Part shown: positions 1-8,406 of the stretch, piece by piece | Layout: each line of letters starts with the position of its first letter | Position numbering within the stretch: the first letter of the stretch is position 1 | Assembly (NCBI GenBank): GCA_005191425.1 | Contig: SUPR01000023.1 | Coordinates: forward strand, 1-38,600 | Length of the DNA: 38,600 nucleotides | Direction: 5' to 3' | DNA from: Candidatus Helarchaeota ASGARD archaeon Hel_GB_B | Lineage (GTDB): Archaea; Asgardarchaeota; Lokiarchaeia; Helarchaeales; HEL-GB-B | Position numbers and translations under genes: made by a program | Notes under the pieces: model-generated | Told to the model about the DNA's origin: nothing | The model's database searches: none | What the model saw: only the letters and a program-made list of their open reading frames with translations

Positions 1-513
1 ACTCCAATCAATGATACTTGTAATAATAGCACCGGATTGTGATATTAAGGCAATATTACCTTCCAATGGATAAACATTAGTGAATGATGCATTTAAATTA
101 TTATGGACATCGATAAATCCCAATACATTGGGACCTAAAGCATTTATCCCATATTTTTTACATGTTTTATATAACTTTTTCTCTAAATTTGCACCTTCAA
201 TCCCAATCTCTTTAAAACCCGCAGTAATTATAACAATTTTTTTAATACCTTTTTTACCACATTCTTCTGCGACTTGAACACAGAATTTGGCTGGAATTAC
301 AAAAATTGCAAGGTCAATATTATTTGGGATCGAAAGTACGCTTGGATAACATTTTAATCCAAGTATATTTTCTTCTTTTAAATTGATTGGAAAGACTTCA
401 CCTTTAAATTTCTCGATTATATTTTTTAATATGGCAAATCCTACTTTTTTTGGATTTTTTGAAGCCCCAATTATAGCTACCGAATTGATATCAAAGAAAT
501 TCCCAAGTCGCAT
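1..513 (-). CDS. Acyl-CoA synthetase (NDP-forming), CoA-binding N-terminal part (partial)
   Basis: The gene runs off the left edge, so only the first 171 codons are visible, starting at ATG 513. The protein opens with a CoA-binding Rossmann domain: a first strand and glycine turn (SVAIIGASKNPKKVG, about residues 11-25), then DLAIFVIPA. Next come the succinyl-CoA-ligase-like elements LGPNVLGFI and LISQSGA. This order is that of the alpha part of ADP-forming acetyl/acyl-CoA synthetases, which make acyl-CoA reversibly and are a common ATP-yielding step in fermenting archaea. The phosphohistidine segment and the ATP-grasp beta part would lie outside the window, so alpha-only and fused forms cannot be told apart. 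No neighbour shares its strand closely; the next minus-strand gene ends 130 bases upstream. Confidence 0.85.
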   Translation of the reverse strand, partial: MRLGNFFDINSVAIIGASKNPKKVGFAILKNIIEKFKGEVFPINLKEENILGLKCYPSVLSIPNNIDLAIFVIPAKFCVQVAEECGKKGIKKIVIITAGFKEIGIEGANLEKKLYKTCKKYGINALGPNVLGFIDVHNNLNASFTNVYPLEGNIALISQSGAIITSIIDWS

Positions 514-643
514 TAACTTAAAATAGTAAGTTATTTGCTTAAATATAATTTGGTTAATATAACTAATACAAAGAAAATAGATCAAAAATAAAAAAATTTT
601 AAAAGAGATATATAAATGAAAAGAGATACAATAAAATACCTAT

Positions 644-1051
644 TTATTTTGAGTTATTTATCTTTTTTTCAATTTTTGGACATATAAAGGATATTAAACC
701 TGCTGAAATTCCCCAAAGTATTGATACCCAGAAGCCGCCACCACATATTATTGAGAAAATTGAGATTACCATGACAATAATACCCCCGATAAAATATTTT
801 CTCATAAAAATTAGAACTCCACCAACGATAATAATTGCTGCACTTAAAAAAGAGAGAACTACAGCTAATATTACACCGGAAACACCAACATAGAGAAAAT
901 TAAAAGGGGCAGTTAAATCTTGTACCCATGATTCACCAAGCGCTAAGTCAAATACCATATATAAGATACCCTCTAATATTAACCAAAATCCTGAAACTAT
1001 AGCTAAAGTAGCAGTTGCACCTGCTGTAGCGGGTTTTTTAATTTCAGTCAT
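644..1051 (-). CDS. Small four-helix membrane protein downstream of hdrA
   Basis: A 135-residue protein with about four hydrophobic segments (roughly residues 10-32, 48-76, 80-101 and 104-122) and a lysine-rich C-terminus ending in KIEKKINNSK. I do not recognise a family; small four-helix proteins of this look are frequent in archaeal genomes. ATG 1051 is preferred because GAGGTG lies about nine bases upstream. The longer frame from GTG 1063 would begin inside that ribosome-binding site. It starts only 19 bases after the hdrA stop on the same strand, so the two are probably co-transcribed. A membrane partner for HdrA is possible but unproven: no heme ligands, quinone motif or Fe-S cysteines are visible. 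Confidence 0.7.
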   Translation of the reverse strand: MTEIKKPATAGATATLAIVSGFWLILEGILYMVFDLALGESWVQDLTAPFNFLYVGVSGVILAVVLSFLSAAIIIVGGVLIFMRKYFIGGIIVMVISIFSIICGGGFWVSILWGISAGLISFICPKIEKKINNSK

Positions 1052-1070
1052 TAAATATAACACCTCTTTA

Positions 1071-3056
1071 TTATAATTCTTCTAAAGCGGAAAGAATTTG
1101 AGCAAAAACTTGTTGATCATTAAAGTGACATTGTGATATTGCGCTATTTGGACAAGCAGCTGCGCATGTTCCGCAGCCTTTACATAGAACTTGATTGATT
1201 GAGGACACTAAATGACTTTTTCCAGGGGCTCTTACCATAGAAATAGCTTGATATGGACATAAATTAACACATGTTCTGCAACCTGTACATTTTGTTATGT
1301 CTACCACTGAATAATAAGGTTCAATTTCAACTTTGCCTTTGCCCATTAGAGCTATAGCACTTGCTGCGGCACCTTTGGCTTGAGCGACTGTATCAGGTAT
1401 ATCTTTGGGCCCTTGAGCAACACCTGCAACAAAAATACCGTCTGATAGTGTATCTACAGGTCTTAATTTAGGATGTGCTTCCATAATAAAGCCCATATCA
1501 GTTGATAACCTCAAAATACCGATAATTTCTTTAGCATCTTCTCTTGCCACGATTGCTGTTGCTAAAACTACCATATTTACCTCTAATTCTATTAAACGAT
1601 TTAAAAACGTGTCTTCCAATCTAGCAATTAAATTTTTCGTTTTTGGGTCTTCTCTAATTTCTGCGACTCTACCTCTAATATAATTTACACCATATTCTCT
1701 TTGAACAATCTCATAAAATTCTTCATAGCCTTTACCGAATGCCCTAACATCGATAAAAGACACATAGATTTCTGCTTCAGGATGTTTTTCTTTATATTGT
1801 CTTGCTTGTTTTGCGGTATACATACAACAGACTCTACTACAATATGGCATCTGTCCATCTTGTAGATTTCTTGACCCTACACAATGAATAAATAATACTT
1901 TTTTAGGTTCAGTAAGGTCAGAAGGACGTTTTACTTTACCACCAGTTGGTCCGAAACTACTAAGTAATCGTTCCATTTGAATTCCGGTAATAACATTTTC
2001 ATATCGTCCATATCCATATTCCTCTATTTTTGGAATATACGGGTCATAACCAGTGGTAATAATAATTGTTCCGATTTTTAAGGTAAGTGTTTCGGGTTTT
2101 TGGTCAAAGTCAATAGCTTTAGATTCACATACGCGTATGCATAATCCACATTCTATACATTTATCTCTATCAATAGTATAAATTAGGGGTACAGCTTGTG
2201 GAAATGGTAAATATGCGGCTTTTCGTGGTGCCATACCTTGATCAAATTCATTTGGTGCATAAACTGGGCAAATTTGAGCGCATTCACCACAACCTGTACA
2301 TTTATCTTCAATAATATATCTAGGCTTTTTTTCAACAGTAACTTCAAAATTGCCAACAAATCCTTCTACATTTTTAACTTCAGAATATGTTAAAAGTTCA
2401 ATATTTGGGTGTTGCCCAGTATCGACCATTTTTGGTGTTAGGATACATGCACTACAGTCCATTGTGGGAAAAGTTTTGTCCAGTTGTGCCATTCTACCCC
2501 CGATTGTAGTGTCTTTTTCGATAATATATGTTTTATATCCAGCAGTTGCAAGATCTAATGCTGCACTAATACCAGCGATACCCCCACCGACAATTAGACA
2601 AGTCGGTTCTACATCGACCTCTTGAGCTAATAATGATTGAAGATTTTTCGCTTTAGCAACTGCTATTCGTACGTGATCTTTTGCTATTTGTAGAGCTTTA
2701 TCTGGTTGTTTCATATGTACCCAACTATCTTGTTCTCGTATATTGGCTTGTTCAAAGAGGAATTGATTAAGACCAGCTTCTCTACATACTCTTCTAAAGG
2801 TCGCTTCATGCATTCTAGGTGAACACGCTGCCACAACTACCCTATTAAGATTTTCTTCCTTTATCTTTTGTTTTATCAATTCTTGACCGGGGTCAGAACA
2901 CATAAAACGATAATCAGTGGCAAATACAACTCCTGGAATTTTTTTAGCATATTCAACTAATTTTTCAGGAGAAACTACCGCAGCAATATTTGTACCACAA
3001 TGACAAACAAAAACCCCGACTCTTATTTCATCATTTTTATCAGTTTTTTCTACCAA
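1071..3056 (-). CDS. hdrA: HdrA-type flavin/iron-sulfur oxidoreductase
   Basis: A 661-residue CoB-CoM heterodisulfide reductase subunit A family protein, the FAD subunit that can bifurcate electrons in cytosolic Hdr complexes. Visible parts in order: an N-terminal HdrA segment with CHCG (18-21); the FAD glycine loop GGGIAG (about 157-162); DCSACILTPKM (200-210); two ferredoxin motifs CTGCGECAQIC (253-263) and CIECGLCIRVC (300-310); the HdrA-specific stretch QGMAPRKAAYLPFPQAVP; a CSRVCC cluster in the middle; and two more ferredoxin motifs near the C-terminus (CTGCRTCVNLC, CKGCGTCAAAC). Start is TTG 3056 with AGGTG seven bases upstream. No hdrB, hdrC, mvhD or hydrogenase gene is adjacent, so its partner is unknown. 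HdrA paralogs also occur outside methanogenesis. Confidence 0.93.
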   Translation of the reverse strand: MVEKTDKNDEIRVGVFVCHCGTNIAAVVSPEKLVEYAKKIPGVVFATDYRFMCSDPGQELIKQKIKEENLNRVVVAACSPRMHEATFRRVCREAGLNQFLFEQANIREQDSWVHMKQPDKALQIAKDHVRIAVAKAKNLQSLLAQEVDVEPTCLIVGGGIAGISAALDLATAGYKTYIIEKDTTIGGRMAQLDKTFPTMDCSACILTPKMVDTGQHPNIELLTYSEVKNVEGFVGNFEVTVEKKPRYIIEDKCTGCGECAQICPVYAPNEFDQGMAPRKAAYLPFPQAVPLIYTIDRDKCIECGLCIRVCESKAIDFDQKPETLTLKIGTIIITTGYDPYIPKIEEYGYGRYENVITGIQMERLLSSFGPTGGKVKRPSDLTEPKKVLFIHCVGSRNLQDGQMPYCSRVCCMYTAKQARQYKEKHPEAEIYVSFIDVRAFGKGYEEFYEIVQREYGVNYIRGRVAEIREDPKTKNLIARLEDTFLNRLIELEVNMVVLATAIVAREDAKEIIGILRLSTDMGFIMEAHPKLRPVDTLSDGIFVAGVAQGPKDIPDTVAQAKGAAASAIALMGKGKVEIEPYYSVVDITKCTGCRTCVNLCPYQAISMVRAPGKSHLVSSINQVLCKGCGTCAAACPNSAISQCHFNDQQVFAQILSALEEL

Positions 3057-3443
3057 ATTTGTGCACCTGTAATTATATACTTCAAATTATCGTAATGAAA
3101 ATTATTCTAATTATATAATCGTATATGGCTAAATTTTTATTCGTCTCGTTATAATACTAAATATTAGATTTAAAACTTTTACTGAATTTAAGATTTTTTA
3201 TGTTAATAATAAAATCAGCCAGATTCATTTCAAAAATGTCCTATAAAATAAAGGTTAAATTTTTACCCGAGATTAATAATAAAATAAGTAAATTTAAAGG
3301 TGTTAAAAAATTAATTTTTTTTTTAATATATTATTATATAACAATGAACAAAAGATTTAATTAATTTAATGATTTTAACACATTAAATCCGTCTCATCTT
3401 AATTGGAAAAAATAAAAGAAATAAAAATAACACAAAAAATTGG
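3057..3443. other. Intergenic region between divergent hdrA and arsA/get3
   Basis: About 390 AT-rich bases with no convincing reading frame on either strand. It must hold the promoters of both divergent genes. TATA-like runs occur, for example TTTAATATATTATTATATAA near 3323-3342, which is oriented ambiguously. No RNA gene, repeat array or strong hairpin was seen. Confidence 0.5.
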
Positions 3444-4412
3444 ATGAAAATAATGAAGTTATCGGAATTATTATTAAAAGATTCAATGAAATTTACATTA
3501 TTTGGAGGTAAGGGGGGTGTAGGAAAAACAACTTGTGCTTCTGCTAGTGCTATATGGGCTGCAGATCATGGGAGAGAAACTTTAATAATAAGTACCGATC
3601 CTGCTCATTCACTTAGCGATAGTTTTAATTTGGACTTAAGTGGTGGAGAGGTAATACCAGTTCCAGGATTTGAAAATCTTTATGGGCTAGAGATCAACCC
3701 AAAATTAGAATTTAAAAAATATCAAGAAACAGTTCAAGCATCACCAGTAGATATCCCAGAAGAATTATCTGGATTTATGGGTGGTATGGACGAGTTTTCA
3801 TCGTTAACACCTCCAGGGTCTGATGAAGCATTAGCTTTTTCAAAAGTACTAGAATTTATTCAGAGCGGTGAATATGAATATATAATTTTTGATACTGCAC
3901 CCAGTGGACATACTTTAAGATTATTAAGTTTACCAGATGTCCTTGACAGCTTTTTTGGTAAAATCATTAAAATGAGAATGAAATTTGGACAAATATGGGG
4001 AAAATTAAAAGGTTTATTTAGTAGGGGACAAGATGAAGGCCCAAGTAAACTTGAAATGCTAGAAGATCTGAAGGCAAAAATTGAAGCGGCATCAAATGAA
4101 CTCTCAGATCCAAGTAAAACAGAATTTGTCATCGTTATGATCCCGGAAATGATGGCTATTCTTGAGACGGAACGACTTTTATCTACATTATATGAATATG
4201 AAATTCCAGTCCATAACATCATTATAAATATGATCTTACCACCGAACCCAGATTGTAAATTTTGTAGTTCTAGACGAATAATGCAACAAAAAAATCTGGT
4301 AGAAATTAGAAATTTATATGACGATTTTAATTTAATAGAGCTATTACTCCAACCGAATGAAATAAGAGGGTTAGACTCGCTTAGGGACTTAGGAAAAATT
4401 TTAATTGAATAA
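3444..4412 (+). CDS. arsA: Get3/ArsA-family ATPase
   Basis: A 322-residue soluble ATPase of the ArsA/Get3 family. It has the deviant Walker A GGKGGVGKT (21-29) with the signature lysine K23, the switch region STDPAHSLSDSF, and the Walker B/switch II region FDTAPSGHTLRLL. It also has a CXXC pair (PDCKFC, about 270-275), which in Get3 binds zinc at the dimer interface. Being a single ATPase unit with CXXC, it fits tail-anchored membrane-protein targeting (Get3) better than a tandem arsenite-pump ArsA. No arsB or arsR gene is nearby. ATG 3444 is given; ATG 3453 three codons later is equally possible. It faces the ABC ATPase gene tail to tail, 11 bases apart. Confidence 0.9.
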   Translation: MKIMKLSELLLKDSMKFTLFGGKGGVGKTTCASASAIWAADHGRETLIISTDPAHSLSDSFNLDLSGGEVIPVPGFENLYGLEINPKLEFKKYQETVQASPVDIPEELSGFMGGMDEFSSLTPPGSDEALAFSKVLEFIQSGEYEYIIFDTAPSGHTLRLLSLPDVLDSFFGKIIKMRMKFGQIWGKLKGLFSRGQDEGPSKLEMLEDLKAKIEAASNELSDPSKTEFVIVMIPEMMAILETERLLSTLYEYEIPVHNIIINMILPPNPDCKFCSSRRIMQQKNLVEIRNLYDDFNLIELLLQPNEIRGLDSLRDLGKILIE

Positions 4413-4423
4413 AAATAAAATGT

Positions 4424-5104
4424 TCAGTCCTCTATTAAAGATCCACTTTTTAATTTTAAAATTCGAGAGGCAAAAGACGCAATCATTGAATCGTGGGTCA
4501 CCATAACAAGTGTTTTTCGTTCTTTTTTGATAATATCACATAGTATTTTTATTATTTTTATACCAGTGTCTTCATCTAAATCACCAGTAGGCTCATCAGC
4601 AAGGATTAATAATGGATCATTAGCAAGAGCACGAGCTATTGCGACACGTTGTTGTTCACCGCCCGACAGTTCGTCAGGTTTGTGATAAATTCGTTTATTT
4701 AGCCCAACAATTTTTAAAAGATATTCAGCCCTTTTTAACCTATCATGCTTTTTTATTTTGCCTGCTATTAACATTGGTAACTCTACATTATCTATCGCAG
4801 TCATAAATGGGATTAAATTATAAAATTGAAAAATATGTGCAAGATAAAATCGCCTTAATTTAACTAGCTCTTTTTTATTAAGTTCAGTTATATCTTCACC
4901 GTTAATATATATTTTTCCAGAAGTAGGTGTATCAAGACACCCAATTAAATTAAGAAGGGTTGTTTTTCCACTACCTGAGGGGCCCATTATGGCTAGGATT
5001 TCCCCGTTTTTTATGGACATATTTATATTTTTCAATGCAAATATTTCCAAATCACCTAATTGATATTTTTTGTATAAATTACGGATTTCTACAATGTTTT
5101 CCAT
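4424..5104 (-). CDS. ABC transporter ATP-binding protein, MacB/LolD type
   Basis: A 226-residue ATPase with Walker A GPSGSGKT (41-48), Q-loop in FQFYNLIPF (about 92-100), signature LSGGEQQRVAIARAL (146-160), Walker B LLILADEPTGDLD (165-177) and H-loop VTHD. The FQxxNLxP and NVELPM segments place it in the LolD/MacB/FtsE-like subclass, which pairs with FtsX/MacB-type permeases to move lipids or peptides or to perform mechanotransmission. No permease gene is adjacent on either side, so the membrane partner must be encoded elsewhere. ATG 5104 is the natural start, because the protein begins with the first beta strand (NIVEIRNLYKKY). Confidence 0.93.
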   Translation of the reverse strand: MENIVEIRNLYKKYQLGDLEIFALKNINMSIKNGEILAIMGPSGSGKTTLLNLIGCLDTPTSGKIYINGEDITELNKKELVKLRRFYLAHIFQFYNLIPFMTAIDNVELPMLIAGKIKKHDRLKRAEYLLKIVGLNKRIYHKPDELSGGEQQRVAIARALANDPLLILADEPTGDLDEDTGIKIIKILCDIIKKERKTLVMVTHDSMIASFASRILKLKSGSLIED

Positions 5105-5136
5105 ATTTTCACGCTTATTTTTTATTTTTTAACAAA

Positions 5137-5556
5137 TTATTCTCCAATTATCGTAATTATTAACTTACGAGACCTGTTCCGAGTATCTAACTCTACAAAA
5201 CAGATTTGCTGCCAAGTCCCCAATGTAAGAGAGGAATTTGAAAAAGGCACCGTTAAAGAGGGGCCTAATAAACTTGCTCGTACATGTGAATGACCATTGT
5301 CATCGTGCCACGTTTCATGATGATAATAATATTCCTTTTTAGGAGCAACTCGCTCTAGCATCAGTGGAAAATCTTTTTTTAACCCAGGTTCATATTCAAT
5401 TGTAATGATACTACCAGTAGCGCCTGGAATAAAAATATTAATAATACCGTTTTTAACACCAGATTTTAAAACTACATTTTGAACCTTTGATGTTATATCG
5501 ACCATATCAACTTCTCCAGAAGTTGAAATATTAATTGTATCTTTAACTACAACCAT
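5137..5556 (-). CDS. YjbQ/UPF0047 family protein, archaeal IEYEPG subtype
   Basis: A 139-residue single-domain protein of the YjbQ (UPF0047) family, some members of which show weak thiamine-phosphate synthase activity; the true cellular role is unsettled. It has PGATGSIITIEYEPGL (residues 44-59) instead of the HTT...NENE segment of the other subtype, then GHSHVRASLLGPS, LGTWQ and VELDTRNRSR, all family hallmarks. ATG 5556 follows immediately after a short leader shared with a second, divergent yjbQ gene whose start is 77 bases away. The two proteins are the same length and clearly paralogous but belong to different subtypes. The distance to the upstream end of the ABC gene is only about 30 bases on the same strand, so these may be co-transcribed. 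Confidence 0.88.
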   Translation of the reverse strand: MVVVKDTINISTSGEVDMVDITSKVQNVVLKSGVKNGIINIFIPGATGSIITIEYEPGLKKDFPLMLERVAPKKEYYYHHETWHDDNGHSHVRASLLGPSLTVPFSNSSLTLGTWQQICFVELDTRNRSRKLIITIIGE

Positions 5557-5633
5557 TTCCTATTCACGTCCTTATTTTTTATTTAAAAGAAATAATTTTT
5601 ATTATATATTAAAGATATTAATTTTTGGTGATT

Positions 5634-6044
5634 ATGATAAATATTGATATTAAAAAATTACAAATAAAAACAAATAAATCTATTGAACTGATTGATATAA
5701 CACAAAAAATAAACGATTTCATAAGAGAATCAGATATAAAAAATGGATTTCTATTAGTTTATACAAAACACACAACAACTGGGATAATAATAAACGAGAA
5801 TGAAGGTAGATTACTAGAAGATATTAAAAATACACTACAAAAATTGGTGCCTCGTGGTATAGGATATAAACATGACCAGATAGATAATAATGCCCATTCA
5901 CATATTTTAGCCACATTAATTGGTAATTCAATAAGCATTCCCATTATAAATAGCTCTTTAGCGCTGGGTACATGGCAATCTATTTTATTTGTCGAATTAG
6001 ATGGCCCTCGGAATAGGACTATTATATTACAACTATTTTTCTAA
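5634..6044 (+). CDS. YjbQ/UPF0047 family protein, HTT subtype
   Basis: A 136-residue paralog of the preceding gene. It keeps the classic YjbQ pattern: YTKHTTTGIIINENE near residues 43-57, then AHSHILATLIG, LGTWQ and VELDGPRNR. These histidines and the acidic residue line a putative metal/phosphate-binding pocket in solved family structures. ATG 5634 is chosen because GGTGATT sits directly upstream; the longer frame would use TTG 5625 and start within that ribosome-binding site. It is transcribed away from the other yjbQ gene, so the pair shares one short promoter region. Biochemical role is unknown, with thiamine-phosphate synthesis the usual suggestion. Confidence 0.88.
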   Translation: MINIDIKKLQIKTNKSIELIDITQKINDFIRESDIKNGFLLVYTKHTTTGIIINENEGRLLEDIKNTLQKLVPRGIGYKHDQIDNNAHSHILATLIGNSISIPIINSSLALGTWQSILFVELDGPRNRTIILQLFF

Positions 6045-6086
6045 AATAAAAGTAAAGAAAAAATCATTTTTTCAAAAAAATATAAA

Positions 6087-7280
6087 TTAGAAGGAATTAA
6101 TTATCTTTGAGAATATTTCAATACAATATTTTAAATTGTCCCAAGATTGTCCATATGTTGAAAGCTTTATGGTTTTTGTAAGACCTGGTTGGATTCCCCA
6201 AATTTTATTTCTCTTTAATTCTTCATATAAAAAAAATCCTTTTCGAGGATGTTTATCACTAATTTTTTGAAATGCAGGAGTTTCAAATTTTAAAATATCG
6301 TGCTGATGTGGTTTTTGACCCATTTGATATATTTCACCAAGATTTTCCATAGCTTTACTGAAAAATTGAGCTTTTTTAACTTCATCATCCCATTTTTTTA
6401 CTCTATTAATTACATGCGGAAAAGCTGCCATAATCCCCATCGTTATTACTCCAGGAAGAGTACAACCTAGTAGTTCTATTTCTTTATTATGAAATGTTCG
6501 TTTACTCCATTCACTTTGAATTTCCGAACTCTTAAAAATTATTTTATCATAAGGTTCATTTACTAAAAGTAGTCCACTAGGCGCAGGAGATGCGAATGAT
6601 TTATGGAGTGATGCAGTCATTACATCGGCGCCTAATTTTTTCCCAGAAATTGGCATACGTCCAATACTATAGGCGCCATTTATAACTAATGGAATATCAT
6701 TTTCATGAGCAATTTTAGATATTTCTTTAGTATCATTTAGATTTCCATAATTATAATCTACGTGAGTTAAAAAAAGTAATTTCGGTTTTTTGCCCGTGTT
6801 ATTTTTAATTTTTTGAATTAAATCACTAACAATATCAAAATTTAATTCATAGAGTGGTCCACCATTATGAGGTATTTCTACAATATTAACTCCAGCGCGT
6901 TCGGCACTGATATAGGTGGTATAATGAGCAAGAGAATCTACGATTATAGTGTCATTTGGAGATGTTAATGCATGTATGGTAGAAAATTGTGCTTGGCGGC
7001 AGCCAGGTGTTAACCGTGCTGAATCCATATCACAAAATATAGCTAAATCTTCATGTAAATCACAGATTGGTGGGGTAGAAATTTCATTTAATTTGCCTGT
7101 TAAACAAAAATCACAAGTAGAATATCCATCAATAAAATCAATAATAGTCTGTAAAACTTTTGGGTCATTAGGTATTCTTCCACCGGCTTGTATAGGATGT
7201 AAATTAATATAATTTTCCTCTATATCTCTAGATATATTTCTATATTTTTGGAGATAGCCTTTTGTAAATTTATTCATCAT
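6087..7280 (-). CDS. pscS: O-phospho-L-seryl-tRNA:Cys-tRNA synthase (SepCysS)
   Basis: A 397-residue PLP enzyme that converts phosphoseryl-tRNA(Cys) to cysteinyl-tRNA(Cys), the second step of tRNA-dependent cysteine synthesis; SepRS makes its substrate. Seen: the opening INLHPIQAGGRIP, the CXXC pair C56/C59 (STCDFC), the third key cysteine C273 (LLGCTLPG), and the PLP lysine K227 in ASLHKSFAS, preceded by GRMPISGKKLGAD. The three cysteines correspond to those known to carry sulfur in archaeal SepCysS. The gene overlaps the end of the agmatinase-like gene by 11 bases (ATGATGAATAA), so translation is probably coupled. SepRS and the SepCysE helper are not in the window. Confidence 0.93.
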   Translation of the reverse strand: MMNKFTKGYLQKYRNISRDIEENYINLHPIQAGGRIPNDPKVLQTIIDFIDGYSTCDFCLTGKLNEISTPPICDLHEDLAIFCDMDSARLTPGCRQAQFSTIHALTSPNDTIIVDSLAHYTTYISAERAGVNIVEIPHNGGPLYELNFDIVSDLIQKIKNNTGKKPKLLFLTHVDYNYGNLNDTKEISKIAHENDIPLVINGAYSIGRMPISGKKLGADVMTASLHKSFASPAPSGLLLVNEPYDKIIFKSSEIQSEWSKRTFHNKEIELLGCTLPGVITMGIMAAFPHVINRVKKWDDEVKKAQFFSKAMENLGEIYQMGQKPHQHDILKFETPAFQKISDKHPRKGFFLYEELKRNKIWGIQPGLTKTIKLSTYGQSWDNLKYCIEIFSKIINSF

Positions 7281-8160
7281 GAGGATTACCTTTTTTATAA
7301 AGAATATTTTCGATTATCAATGAACATGCTAATTTTGCTGTTATTAGCGAAGAATCCATTCTTGGGTTGTATTCAACTATGTCCATTCCATTTGAAATGG
7401 GACCTAAAGACCGAATTATCTGTAATATTTCTCGCGATGTAAAACCACCAGGCTCAGGAACTGAAACTCCAGGAGCAAATGCAGGGTCAATTACATCAAG
7501 GTCTAAACTTAGATATAGATATTTTATATTTTTAAATTGATTTTTTAAAATTGATATGATATTATTTAGACCAATTTTCTCAATATAATTCATAGAATAA
7601 ATTGATGGGATTGTATCCTTAGCACTTTTAATTTCTTCAGCTCCTTGTGTATTCCCATGAACCCCAATAATTGCAATATTATCAGGTCTAATATTTTCAA
7701 TCTCAATAATTCGACGTAAAGATGTAGCCATATTATATTTTTGACCTTTAGGATATTCGTCCATAAAATCTAAATGAGAATCAATCCAAATAAGTCCCAC
7801 ATCTTTTTTGTGACAATTTAAACCTTTAATAATAGGGTATGTAATAAGATGAGTCCCACCAATATAAATTGGATATGCATTTATTGAAGAAATTTGAGAA
7901 GATATCTTTTCTATTTCTTCCATAAAAGATTTTAAGTCATTATAATGTTTAATATCACCATAATCTAATACATTAAAATCGTAAAAATTTTTGAATATTT
8001 CATAATTCACTCCAGAAAATTGAAGTGATGCTTCACGTATTGTTTTTGGGCCATCTATTGCTCCATTTCCATAAATTGCCCCATAATCTGAAGACACGCC
8101 AATTATTACAGTATCATTTTCTGTTAAATTTTCTATCTTATCTAAATTGTATGTACCCAT
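7270..8160 (-). CDS. speB: Agmatinase/arginase family ureohydrolase
   Basis: A 296-residue binuclear-manganese hydrolase of the ureohydrolase family. All metal-binding motifs are present: GGTH (usual GGDH), DSHLD (usual DAHxD), and SLDLDVIDP followed by APGVSVPEPGG. The N-terminal GVSSDYGAIYGNGAIDGP matches the agmatinase-type opening. Archaeal relatives usually cleave agmatine to putrescine and urea, but guanidino-acid hydrolases look alike, so the substrate is inferred. The gene is first in a two-gene unit with SepCysS, overlapping it by 11 bases. A GAGGTG lies farther upstream of ATG 8160 than usual (about 14 bases), and an AT-rich TATA-like segment lies near 8195-8215. Confidence 0.87.
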   Translation of the reverse strand: MGTYNLDKIENLTENDTVIIGVSSDYGAIYGNGAIDGPKTIREASLQFSGVNYEIFKNFYDFNVLDYGDIKHYNDLKSFMEEIEKISSQISSINAYPIYIGGTHLITYPIIKGLNCHKKDVGLIWIDSHLDFMDEYPKGQKYNMATSLRRIIEIENIRPDNIAIIGVHGNTQGAEEIKSAKDTIPSIYSMNYIEKIGLNNIISILKNQFKNIKYLYLSLDLDVIDPAFAPGVSVPEPGGFTSREILQIIRSLGPISNGMDIVEYNPRMDSSLITAKLACSLIIENILYKKGNPHDE

Positions 8161-8406
8161 GAAAATGATAATACACCTCTTGAAATTATCTTTATTTTAT
8201 AGTTATATATTTTATTACTATCTTTAAGAAAAGTTTTTTAATCTCTAAATATTTATTTTGGATAAATAGGTTTATTTCCATTAATAAATACATTTTATTG
8301 ATTTGAACTAATTTATTTAATAAAATGAGTAATCTTTAAAAAAGAATTTTCTTTTAATACTACTCTAAACTATTCACATTCAAAACTAAAACTAGGATTG
8401 AATAAA

